Source: an uncultured Muribaculaceae bacterium (GTDB taxonomy: Bacteria; Bacteroidota; Bacteroidia; Bacteroidales; Muribaculaceae). From it: a stretch of 64,000 nt of DNA. Every line of letters starts with the position of its first letter. The stretch's first letter is position 1. The notes below the pieces were generated by a model, which was not told the DNA's origin, searched no databases, and worked only from the letters and a program-made list of their open reading frames with translations. Below, one piece after another: positions 17,885 through 25,100 of the stretch. The translations under genes were made by a program, and so were the position numbers. The stretch is taken from the NCBI GenBank assembly GCA_910587075.1, contig CAJUKE010000004.1:1-64000 (forward strand). Direction: 5' to 3'.

Positions 17885-18510
17885 GAATTTTTCCTCGCTT
17901 TGTGGTTAATCGCGTGGCCGGGTATAATCATCATGCAGATGAAAGATATGATAAAAAGAGGCATCACCCAAGTTGCTGACAAAGCCACTTTGCCCGCGAC
18001 GCAGCAGGTTAAAAATATACCTGCCAGCAATCCGATCGAGCCACCCCACATACAGGATGACTCATTCAGGACTATGCCATTGGCTATTTCGGCAAATGGC
18101 ACGATGATGAGCGCGAAGACCAACATGGCGCTCCACGCGTCTACCCCGCTGATGAGTAGGAGGCCAAGGCACGCGAATGTGCAGGCAATCGCGCTGAACC
18201 CGACGATTGACCATAGTCGGGAGATAATCTTGTCGGTATAGGTTTTCGCACCTTTCTTTATGTTTTTCCTTTTCGCCATGACGGGGCTGGCTATTCCGCC
18301 GATTATCCATACGAGGAACCATAGCCAGTTGACAGCCGGATTGTGGGTTAGCGCGAGCAAAACCCACACAAGCGCGCTGATGCTGATGGTGAGATACCCC
18401 CACATAAGCATGATGTTGCCGTCTCCGAGGTTGTAGCGCTCTTTTGTGCGGGCAATCATCGAAGTGATAATCGCGATGCTTTCTCTTTCGTTGATTTTTT
18501 TGTCTTCCAT
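17881..18510 (-). CDS. Conserved membrane protein paired with a winged-helix regulator
   Basis: A membrane protein of about 209 residues. I chose the ATG at 18510 (MEDKKINERESI) because it lies about 50 nt after a strong promoter; a longer frame from 18561 would start inside that promoter. An N-terminal cytoplasmic segment with AIITSMIARTKERYN is followed by about six hydrophobic segments (for example ISISALVWVLLALT, WLWFLVWIIGGIAS, FSAIACTFACLGLLLISG, FLTCCVAGKVALSA, MPLFIISFICMMIIPG). No enzymatic motif is visible and I do not recognise a named family. It forms a two-gene operon with the regulator that follows. Confidence 0.75.
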   Translation of the reverse strand: MEDKKINERESIAIITSMIARTKERYNLGDGNIMLMWGYLTISISALVWVLLALTHNPAVNWLWFLVWIIGGIASPVMAKRKNIKKGAKTYTDKIISRLWSIVGFSAIACTFACLGLLLISGVDAWSAMLVFALIIVPFAEIANGIVLNESSCMWGGSIGLLAGIFLTCCVAGKVALSATWVMPLFIISFICMMIIPGHAINHKARKNS

Positions 18511-18558
18511 ATCGGGGATTTTGTGAGGATTAGCGCGTTGCCGCACTGATTTCGGTTG

Positions 18559-18590
18559 CAAAGCTAACGAGGTTTATTTTATAAACCAAA
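18559..18590 (-). promoter_or_regulatory. Promoter of the membrane protein-regulator operon, with internal dyad
   Basis: On the minus strand TTTG (18590-18587), a 20-nt spacer, then TAGCTTTG (18566-18559), a near-perfect Bacteroidetes promoter. The spacer contains the perfect dyad GGTTTAT-TTT-ATAAACC (18571-18587), which would put a bound regulator directly over the promoter. Confidence 0.75.
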
Positions 18591-18650
18591 TTTTGAGGTT
18601 GATTTTTTTTCAAAAATAAACGCCAATATGGTTGCTGATAAAAATAGCAT

Positions 18651-18711
18651 TAACTTCGCGGTGTTGATTCCCGGTAGCCCCTGACACGTCAAGCTATCGG
18701 GTTTAGTTTTT
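18651..18711 (+). other. -7 box followed at once by a terminator-like hairpin (possible tiny RNA)
   Basis: TAACTTCG followed by CG (18651-18660) is followed by a 9-bp stem (18670-18678 with 18693-18701, one G-U pair) and a T-rich run TTTAGTTTTTTAT. No plus-strand gene lies upstream that would need a terminator. The predicted transcript would be only about 45-50 nt. It could be a small RNA, an attenuator for the LytS gene 160 nt downstream, or coincidence. Confidence 0.4.
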
Positions 18712-18806
18712 TATAGAGAATCGGGTAGGGGCGGCTCGCGGGGGAGGTTTGTGGGTCGAAAGGGGTGATTGGTTGAACGGGGGCGGGTGGTTTGGCGGTT
18801 TTTGGC

Positions 18807-18814
18807 TATATTCG
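18807..18814 (+). promoter_or_regulatory. Candidate -7 box of the LytS-LytTR operon
   Basis: TATATTCG followed by CG, 57 nt upstream of the chosen histidine kinase start. No clear TTTG box at 19-20 nt upstream. Between 18511 and 18871 nothing else codes for protein. Confidence 0.45.
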
Positions 18815-18871
18815 CGGTGTATGGCGGGGATGCCGGGCCGAAGGCGCCCCCATGTTTTCCGAGACTGCCTT

Positions 18872-19963
18872 ATGAGTGATTTCCGAAACCGACGACTTGA
18901 GAGCTGGATCTACGCCGGGCTGTGGATTCTCGCGGCCGGGCTGTATATGCTCGACGTTATGAGCACCCGCGCCCAGCTTTCGCGCCCGCTGTTCGACGCG
19001 GCTATGGCCGTGCGCATGGCCCGCACGCTGCTGCCGTTTATGGCGCTGTTCCTGGTGAACAATTTTCTGCTGATTCCCAGGCTGCTGCTGAAAAACCGCG
19101 TGGGATTCTACATACTGTCGGTAGCCGGGGCGCTCGCCCTTATGTGGGTCTACCAGTATTTCGACTTCGTGCATATGGCCGAGATGCGCCACCGACCCCA
19201 TCCCGGGCCGCACCCGATGATGAAGCCGCTCATACCGATGCCTCTGTTCCTGGATTTCACCTACTCGCTCCTGGTGGTGGGGGTAAATATGGCGGTGGCG
19301 CTGATGTTCCAGCGCTTCGACGACACGCTTGAGCGCGAGAGCCTTATGAAAACCAACGCCGAGGCGCGGCTGGAATACCTCAAGGCCCAGATCAATCCGC
19401 ACTTCTACATGAACATGCTCAACAACATCCACGGCATGATCGAGATTGACGCCGAGAGGGCGCAGTCGATGGTGATCGATATGTCGCGGCTGATGCGTTA
19501 TATGCTCTACGACAGCTCCAAACCGCTCATATCCCTCTCCGACGAGGTGGCCTTCCTGCAGAATTATCTGCGGCTGATGAGGCAGCGCTTCCCGGAGAAC
19601 CGCGTCAGCATAACCTCGGAGTTCCCCCCGGAGGAGCGGATGAGGGGCATATCGGTGCCCCCGCTGCTGTCGCTGGTGTTCGTCGAAAACGCCTTCAAGC
19701 ACGGCGTGAGCTACCGCGAGAGCTCGTTCGTGGGGGTGTCGGCTGAGATTGGCGACCGCTATGTGCGCTTCACCTGCGTCAACAGTAACCACTCCCGCCC
19801 CGAGGAGCACCCCGGGCGCGTGGGCATAGGACTGCGAAACGCCGAGCAGCGACTGGCGCTCCTCTACGGCGATCGGGCCAGCCTCGATATAAACAGCACT
19901 GAATCAGCCTATACGGTTAACCTTACGATACCGCGCTATGAAACTGAGAACACTGATAATTGA
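18872..19963 (+). CDS. LytS-family sensor histidine kinase
   Basis: A protein of 363 residues from the ATG at 18872, preferred because residues after it match the family and the upstream extension is Gly/Trp-rich and unlike a protein terminus. Four membrane segments (about 13-31, 50-70, 78-98, 125-147) are followed by the His_kinase domain with QINPHFYMNMLNNI (phospho-accepting His177) and an ATPase domain with NAFKHGVSYRE and GIGLRNAEQRL. The predicted periplasmic loop between the last two segments (about 101-124) is rich in His, Met and Pro (HMAEMRHRPHPGPHPMMK). The gene overlaps the response regulator by 26 nt. Confidence 0.92.
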   Translation: MSDFRNRRLESWIYAGLWILAAGLYMLDVMSTRAQLSRPLFDAAMAVRMARTLLPFMALFLVNNFLLIPRLLLKNRVGFYILSVAGALALMWVYQYFDFVHMAEMRHRPHPGPHPMMKPLIPMPLFLDFTYSLLVVGVNMAVALMFQRFDDTLERESLMKTNAEARLEYLKAQINPHFYMNMLNNIHGMIEIDAERAQSMVIDMSRLMRYMLYDSSKPLISLSDEVAFLQNYLRLMRQRFPENRVSITSEFPPEERMRGISVPPLLSLVFVENAFKHGVSYRESSFVGVSAEIGDRYVRFTCVNSNHSRPEEHPGRVGIGLRNAEQRLALLYGDRASLDINSTESAYTVNLTIPRYETENTDN

Positions 19964-20690
19964 CGACGAACCGATCGCCCTCGCCAAACTGAAATCCTAC
20001 GTCGGCAAAACTCCCTTCCTCGAGCTTGCCGCCGAATGCCAGAGCGCTTTCGAGGCCATCGACTTCCTGGCCGGGGAGGAGGTTGACCTCGTGGTGACCG
20101 ATATAAATATGCCCGACCTCAACGGGCTCGACTTCATACGCTCACTCCCCAAAGCCCCGATGGTGGTGTTCACCACGGCCCATCCGCAGTACGCGGTCGA
20201 CAGCTACCGGGTGTCGGCGGTCGACTACCTGCTGAAACCCTACGGCTTCGCCGACTTCCACCGCGCGGTGTCGAAAGCCCTCGACCAGGCCACCGTCCGC
20301 CGCGAGCCCGCCGCGGCCGACCCGTCCGCCGCCGCGCCGCCGGCGCCCGCGTCGTCCGGCTCGCTCTTCGTCAAGGTCGATTACCGTTACATAAGGGTAT
20401 CGCTGTCCGACATCCGCTACATCAAGGGGTATGGCGAGTACCTGCAAATCTACGTCGACGGCTCGCCCATCCCGTTGCTTACCCTCAGCTCTTTCGCCAG
20501 TATCAGGGAGCGGCTTTCCGACAACTTTCTGCAGGTACATCGCTCCTACATCGTGAATATGGACCACGTCGCGCAGATCGAGCGCAACCGCGTGGTCATG
20601 TCGCCCGACCTCTACATCCCCGTCGGCGACAGCTTCAAAGCCCCCTTCCAGGCCTACCTCGCCTCCCACGCCGTCGGCAAAACCAAGTAG
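19938..20690 (+). CDS. LytTR-family response regulator
   Basis: A 250-residue regulator. The receiver domain (1-120) has the acidic pocket IIDDEP at 7-12, the phospho-accepting Asp55 in TDINMPD and the conserved Lys in YLLKPYG. A Pro/Ala-rich linker (about 118-138) leads to a LytTR DNA-binding domain (about 145-245; VKVDYRYIRVSLSDIRYIKG, FLQVHRSYIVNMDHV). It is the partner of the LytS kinase that it overlaps. LytTR proteins bind paired direct repeats spaced by two helical turns, and just such a repeat lies 18-59 nt downstream of this gene, in front of the next operon. Confidence 0.95.
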   Translation: MKLRTLIIDDEPIALAKLKSYVGKTPFLELAAECQSAFEAIDFLAGEEVDLVVTDINMPDLNGLDFIRSLPKAPMVVFTTAHPQYAVDSYRVSAVDYLLKPYGFADFHRAVSKALDQATVRREPAAADPSAAAPPAPASSGSLFVKVDYRYIRVSLSDIRYIKGYGEYLQIYVDGSPIPLLTLSSFASIRERLSDNFLQVHRSYIVNMDHVAQIERNRVVMSPDLYIPVGDSFKAPFQAYLASHAVGKTK

Positions 20691-20707
20691 CCCGCGGGCG
20701 TGCATGG

Positions 20708-20749
20708 CACCGACAATATTTAATTAATCACCGACAATATCTTATTAAT
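20708..20749 (+). promoter_or_regulatory. Tandem 21-bp repeat, candidate LytTR operator
   Basis: Two 21-bp direct repeats start at 20708 and 20729. Their core ACCGACAA (20709-20716 and 20730-20737) is separated by exactly 13 nt. This equals the ACCRNNN(A/C)-N13 geometry reported for E. coli YehT/BtsR, a LytTR regulator. A weak -7 box TTAATTTG lies at 20764-20771, 12 nt before the start codon at 20783, so the repeats occupy the usual activator position. Confidence 0.6.
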
Positions 20750-20782
20750 CAACAAGTAGCCATTTAATTTGACCAGCTACAT

Positions 20783-21196
20783 ATGAAGACAAAAGCAACC
20801 ATTATCGCGGCCGCCGCTTTGGGGCTGCTCGCGCCGATGCCGGTCCTCGGGGCCGAGACGCTGCAGCTCGTGTTCCGCACGACCGATGGCTCGGAGCGCC
20901 GTTTCGAAGCCGCAAACCTTGAAATGAAGGTCGTTGAGCAGACCCTCGTAGTTACAAACGACACTGAATCCCAGGGCTTCGACCTGCTGAGCCTTGACCG
21001 AATGTATTTCGACGGCCCTACCGTGGATGTCGAGGAACTGCTGGCCGCCAACAGCGATAAGCCCGCGATCGTGTATACCGTCGATGGCGCGCGCTGTGGC
21101 GATTATCCGACCCTTGAGTCGGCGCTCGGCCAACTCCGTGCGGGGGTATATGTGATAGTTCAGCCGGGTAAAACATCTAAAATCGTAGTGAGATGA
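20783..21196 (+). CDS. Small secreted protein with sorting-type C-terminal tail
   Basis: A 137-residue protein with a signal peptide (about 1-23, ending VLGA). Residues 24-75 form a domain of the type FRTTDGSERRFEAANLEMKVV...FDLLSLDRMYF, which recurs in Bacteroidetes secreted proteins and also opens the next protein. The C-terminus, AGVYVIVQPGKTSKIVVR, has the G-x-Y...K-I-V-V-R pattern of type IX secretion or Por-type tails. It overlaps the following gene by 4 nt (ATGA). I do not recognise a characterised homologue. The operator upstream suggests control by the neighbouring LytTR system. Confidence 0.75.
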   Translation: MKTKATIIAAAALGLLAPMPVLGAETLQLVFRTTDGSERRFEAANLEMKVVEQTLVVTNDTESQGFDLLSLDRMYFDGPTVDVEELLAANSDKPAIVYTVDGARCGDYPTLESALGQLRAGVYVIVQPGKTSKIVVR

Positions 21197-23088
21197 AGGG
21201 TATATTAGTAGCTTCGATGATCGCGCTCCCCGCCGCGCTCGCGGCGCAGAGCCTGAATATCGCTGTCGGCGATATTACCTACGTCGTCCCCGCCGCTGAC
21301 GCCGGCGAGATGGTGTTCAGCGCCGGAAAGACTCTCACGGTGGCCGGACGGGAATTCAACCTCGCTGAAATCACCTCTATGGGGGTGCGTGACAACAGCC
21401 TTGACCCCAACACTGTCGAGGTGACGTATGCCGGAGAGAGCGCCTCTGTGGCGGTCGCCGGAAATATCGCCGGATACATCGACGCGTCGGTTGACGGCGC
21501 CTATGTCAGCATCATCCAGTCGGCTGAAGTCGGGGATGACACCTGCGGCGAAATCACATATGTGCTCAAAGGGGAGTCAGCTTCCGGCGGCTTCTATGCC
21601 GAGGGGAAGTATAAGGCTTCTTACGAGCTCAAAGGGCTGGCGCTCACTAATCCGGCGGGCGCGGCCATCGACATTCAAAACGGTAAGCGTGTCAGTCTGA
21701 GCGTTGGCCGTGACACGGAAAACTTCCTCACGGATGGCGCCGGAGGCTCGCACAAAGGCGCCCTCGTGGTAAAAGGACACCTTGAAATCAAAGGCCATGG
21801 ATCGCTGACCCTGAAAGGCAATACCTCCCACGCCCTCTATGCCAAGGAGTATATAACGCTGAAAAACGCCTCGGTTTATGTGACCGGCGCTGTAAAGGAC
21901 GGACTCAACTGCAACCAGTATTTCGCGATGGAAAGCGGGCTGCTCGACATATCGGGTGTCGGCGACGACGGGATGCAGGTGTCGTTCAAGGACGATGCCG
22001 ACCGCGAGCCTGATGATACCGGGTCGATATCCATTTCGGGCGGCACGCTCAGGGCCGAATCCTCGGCTGCAGCGTCGAAGGCGGTCAAGGCCGACGGCAC
22101 ATTCACCATCACCGGAGGCGAGGTGTCGGCCCGCGCCACCGGGACCGGCAAGTGGGATGCCACCGCCGTGAAGACCAAGGCGGCAGCGTGCGTAAGTGCC
22201 GACGGCGGCATCTTTGTCGATGGCGGCAAGTGCTCGCTGAGCGCGTCAGGTGCCGGAGGCAAAGGCTTCAACACTGATTCGGAATTCAGAATGACGGCCG
22301 GTGAGGTCGAAATCTCTACCACCGGGGGAATTTTCGCCTACGTCAACGGACAAATCTATGAGAACTATACCGGCAACACCGACCACCTTAACTCCGACGC
22401 CAAATCATCGCCCAAAGGAATCAAGGCCGACGGCGACATAGTGATAGATGGCGGTAGCCTGAAGGTGACAACCACGGGTACCGGCGGCGAGGGTATCGAA
22501 AGCAAGTCGGAGCTGACCATAAACAACGGCACAATCGAAGTGAACGCCTACGACGACGCCCTCAACTCCTCGGCGAATATGTATATCAATGGCGGGGAGG
22601 TCACCGCTATCTCCACTGACAACGACGGCCTTGACTCCAACAAGAATCTCTACGTCAACGGCGGTGTGGTGCGCGCCTTCGGAGCACGCTCGCCCGAGTG
22701 CGGAATCGACGCCAACGAGGAGGAGGGGTATTCCGTGGTATTCACCGGGGGAATGCTGTTGGCGGCCGGTGGAGGCAATTCCACCCCCTCGACCTCTGAG
22801 TCGACCCAGCCCTATCTTAGCCTGTCAAACACGCTGAAAGCCGGAGACACAGTCACGGTGAAAAGCGGCGCCACCGAGCTCGCTACCTTCACCGTGCCTG
22901 AAGGATATTCTTCGTCGGGCAACACCGGCGGCGGCTTCCCCGGCATGGGCGGCGGCTCCCGAGGTGGCGGTCTGCTGATAAGCTGCCCGGGTCTTGTGAA
23001 CGGCACATCCTACACGGTTTCCGTCGGCACCTCGACCACTACGGCCACAGCCCAGCTCAAAGGCTCCTCCTCCGGCCGTCCCTGGTAG
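21193..23088 (+). CDS. Secreted beta-helix carbohydrate-binding protein (Cthe_2159-like, DUF4353-type)
   Basis: A 631-residue exported protein with a signal peptide (about 1-18). Residues about 19-75 repeat the domain seen in the preceding small protein. From about 110 on, the protein consists of right-handed beta-helix-like repeats with Gly-Gly turns (VKGHLEIKGHGSLTLKGN, KADGDIVIDGGSLKV, NNGTIEVNAYDDALNS). This is the pattern of the Cthe_2159 polysaccharide-binding family. The tail has a Gly-rich stretch (about 575-597) and a short beta domain ending SSSGRPW. No catalytic motif is evident. It probably binds acidic or neutral polysaccharide at the cell surface and is translated with the small protein before it. 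Confidence 0.85.
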   Translation: MKGILVASMIALPAALAAQSLNIAVGDITYVVPAADAGEMVFSAGKTLTVAGREFNLAEITSMGVRDNSLDPNTVEVTYAGESASVAVAGNIAGYIDASVDGAYVSIIQSAEVGDDTCGEITYVLKGESASGGFYAEGKYKASYELKGLALTNPAGAAIDIQNGKRVSLSVGRDTENFLTDGAGGSHKGALVVKGHLEIKGHGSLTLKGNTSHALYAKEYITLKNASVYVTGAVKDGLNCNQYFAMESGLLDISGVGDDGMQVSFKDDADREPDDTGSISISGGTLRAESSAAASKAVKADGTFTITGGEVSARATGTGKWDATAVKTKAAACVSADGGIFVDGGKCSLSASGAGGKGFNTDSEFRMTAGEVEISTTGGIFAYVNGQIYENYTGNTDHLNSDAKSSPKGIKADGDIVIDGGSLKVTTTGTGGEGIESKSELTINNGTIEVNAYDDALNSSANMYINGGEVTAISTDNDGLDSNKNLYVNGGVVRAFGARSPECGIDANEEEGYSVVFTGGMLLAAGGGNSTPSTSESTQPYLSLSNTLKAGDTVTVKSGATELATFTVPEGYSSSGNTGGGFPGMGGGSRGGGLLISCPGLVNGTSYTVSVGTSTTTATAQLKGSSSGRPW

Positions 23089-23170
23089 GGACGTCAATCC
23101 ATCCCTGAATCCAATCAACATCCGGCGAACCGTCCCCGCGTTGCTCCGCAACTAAATCGAAAATAAAGAA

Positions 23171-23216
23171 CTCCATTTATCAAGGTTGAATCATGCCACA
23201 CCTATGATAAATGGAG
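23171..23216. terminator. Bidirectional terminator hairpin
   Basis: A perfect 12-bp inverted repeat (CTCCATTTATCA at 23171-23182 with 23205-23216). It is followed by TTTTT on the plus side and, on the minus side, by TTCTTTATTTT. It can end the beta-helix gene and also the abortive-infection remnant, whose stop is 9 nt away. Confidence 0.75.
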
Positions 23217-23224
23217 TTTTTGCC

Positions 23225-23359
23225 TTACAAACAGTTTTCCTTATAACTGATGGAGAACAAGCCCTGAAGCGCTTTGTCTTCATCGGCGAATACCATTCCT
23301 CTCTCTTTTAGCAACGCAATCTGAGCTGGGAAATCGATCGGATGCTTGTCGTATCTCAT
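23225..23359 (-). pseudogene. Truncated Abi_2-type (AbiD/AbiF-like) abortive infection gene
   Basis: A 44-codon minus-strand frame from ATG 23359 to TAA 23225. Its product begins MRYDKHPIDFPAQIALLKER, then GMVFADEDKALQGLFSIS, then YKENCL. This matches the N-terminal signature of the Abi_2 family (Y.K.P....QI.LLK.RG..I.D...A...L..ISYYRL). The family is usually about 300 residues, so only the first tenth remains and the ISYYRL motif breaks off at YK. A terminator follows directly. It is a remnant of an abortive infection (phage defence) gene rather than a functional one. Confidence 0.65.
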
Positions 23360-23487
23360 ATGTATATAAAAATCGAAGTCCCACCGTGGTACGCATCAGA
23401 GAGAGGCGTGGTGGGAACTATTGATGCAAGGGTAGTAAAAGTCCTTAATATGGCCAATACTTTATTGCCTATTCTCAAATTCAGATG

Positions 23488-23513
23488 ATTTAGCTTATGA
23501 ATTTAGCTTATGA
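23488..23513. repeat. 13-bp perfect tandem duplication
   Basis: ATTTAGCTTATGA occurs twice without a gap (23488-23500 and 23501-23513) in the non-coding stretch 23360-23662. That stretch also has a 7-bp inverted repeat TCCCACC/GGTGGGA near 23379-23416. Apart from these and a candidate -7 box at 23635, I see nothing in it. Confidence 0.7.
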
Positions 23514-23634
23514 TGCCGGGAGGGAGCGGTCAGTTGGCGCGTGAATTGTACGACTGGCCGATATGGCGCGGGGCGGTTCGTTGGATGAAGGAGGCGGTTT
23601 GTTGAACTGATTTCGGGGTGGCGGGGGATTGGTG

Positions 23635-23642
23635 TAGTTTCG
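23635..23642 (+). promoter_or_regulatory. Candidate -7 box of the efflux operon
   Basis: TAGTTTCG followed by CG, with TTTC 20 nt upstream (23611-23614). The TolC-family start codon follows at 23663, so the leader would be very short. Confidence 0.4.
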
Positions 23643-23662
23643 CGTTGAAATCAGCGCGAACT

Positions 23663-25063
23663 ATGAAACGATACTTGATACCGGCTTTTTTGTTTGCGGC
23701 GGCGGGTTGGCCCGTCGTCGGGGCAGTCGTTACAGGTGATACCTCCAATAGTGATGTCGTCGCCGGTGATGCCTCCTATGGTGGAGTCGTCGCCAGGGAA
23801 GGCTCCACTGGTGATGCCGCGGTGCGTGGGACGTGGTCCTACGCCGACTGCCTGGAGTATGCCCGGGAGCACAATATTTCGCTGCGTAAGTCGAGGCTTG
23901 CCGAGCAGACGTCGGCCTACGACCTGGAGGAGGCGAAAGCCCAGTGGGAGCCGACGCTCGATTTCGCGACAACCCACGGTTTCACCAACTCACCCTGGGG
24001 GCGCGGCGACAAGAACGCCTACAACAGCTCCTACGGGCTTAACGCCGGATGGACCGTTTGGAACGGCGGCCAGCGCGAGAACACTATAAAGCAGCGGCGC
24101 ATCCGCTCGGAAATCGAGAATCTGAATTCGGGCGACATCCTCCGCTCGCTGGAGACCGACCTGCTGCAGGTATATCTCAACATATTATACGCCAAGGAGT
24201 CAATCGCGATTTACCAGGAGGCGGTGACCCTTAGCGGGGCGCAGGCCGACCGGGCCCGCCAGCTGATGGAGGCGGGAAAGCTGTCGAGGGTCGACTACGC
24301 GCAGCTCAACTCGCAGTATGAGCAGGACCGCTACGCCCTCGTGAACGCCCGGGGCACCTACGATACCCGCCGCATGGAGCTCAAGCAGCTACTGGAGTTA
24401 GGCATCGACAGCGACATCGCGCTCGCCGACCTCGAATGGGACGACGCGGCTATCCTGGCTCCGCTCCCCCCGCTCGACGAAAGTTACGCGCTGGCGCTCC
24501 AGACCGACCTGCGCATCCGCGGGCTCGAACTGGAGAAGTCGGCCTCGGAGCTTGACATCGCCATCGCCAAGGCGGGACGTCTCCCGAAAATATCCCTTTC
24601 GGCCGGAGTTGGCACGGGCTACTACGCCCCCGGAGGCTCGTTCGGCACCTCTATGAAGCAGAACTGGAACGAGTCGCTGGGCCTGACGCTCGCGCTGCCC
24701 TTGTTTGACAACCGCAAGACCAAGACCGCCGTGGCCCGCGCGAGGGTGGCCGAGCTTGACGCCGAGCTCGACATCGACAAGCGGCAGACCGAGCTGGCGC
24801 AGACGGTCGAGAACTGGTACATCGACACACGCTCGGCGCAGTCTCGGTTCGAGGCGGCGCGCACACAGCTCGAATCGGCCCGACTTACCGACGAGCTCAC
24901 CAACGAGCGCTTCAACCTCGGCTACGTCGACGCCATTGAGCTGCTGACCTCGCACAACGCCTACATCGACGCGCGCCATTCGCTGCTACAGTCGAAATAC
25001 ATGGCGATGCTCGGTCGGAAGATGATAGGCTTCTACCGCGAAGCCACTGTCTCGCTCCCCTGA
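23663..25063 (+). CDS. TolC-family outer-membrane efflux protein
   Basis: A protein of about 466 residues from the ATG at 23663 (MKRYLIPAFLF), which gives a clean signal peptide; the frame is open 45 nt further upstream. The mature N-terminus carries three 10-residue repeats (VVTGDTSNSD, VVAGDASYGG, VVAREGSTGD; residues 22-51). Then come two outer-membrane efflux repeats with long helices (WSYADCLEYAREHNISLRKS, then LETDLLQVYLNILYAKESIA; second half PKISLSAGVGTGYY, LGLTLALPLFDNRKTK). It is the channel of a tripartite exporter, first in an operon with a periplasmic adaptor and a MacB-type ABC transporter. Confidence 0.93.
   Translation: MKRYLIPAFLFAAAGWPVVGAVVTGDTSNSDVVAGDASYGGVVAREGSTGDAAVRGTWSYADCLEYAREHNISLRKSRLAEQTSAYDLEEAKAQWEPTLDFATTHGFTNSPWGRGDKNAYNSSYGLNAGWTVWNGGQRENTIKQRRIRSEIENLNSGDILRSLETDLLQVYLNILYAKESIAIYQEAVTLSGAQADRARQLMEAGKLSRVDYAQLNSQYEQDRYALVNARGTYDTRRMELKQLLELGIDSDIALADLEWDDAAILAPLPPLDESYALALQTDLRIRGLELEKSASELDIAIAKAGRLPKISLSAGVGTGYYAPGGSFGTSMKQNWNESLGLTLALPLFDNRKTKTAVARARVAELDAELDIDKRQTELAQTVENWYIDTRSAQSRFEAARTQLESARLTDELTNERFNLGYVDAIELLTSHNAYIDARHSLLQSKYMAMLGRKMIGFYREATVSLP
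23726..23815 (+). repeat. In-frame 30-bp tandem repeat, three units, inside the TolC-family gene
   Basis: Three diverged 30-bp units start at 23726, 23756 and 23786, beginning GTCGTTACAGG, GTCGTCGCCGG and GTCGTCGCCAG. Each encodes 10 residues starting VV. They lie directly after the signal peptide, where TolC-family proteins usually have little sequence. Confidence 0.75.
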
Positions 25064-25100
25064 CAAACACTAACTTAGCAGTCACTTAACGCTATAAGAG

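Noticed and set aside
20691..20700. GCCCGCGGGC palindrome just after the LytTR gene
   Set aside because: A 10-bp palindrome without loop or T-run; too short to call a terminator or operator in DNA of this GC content.
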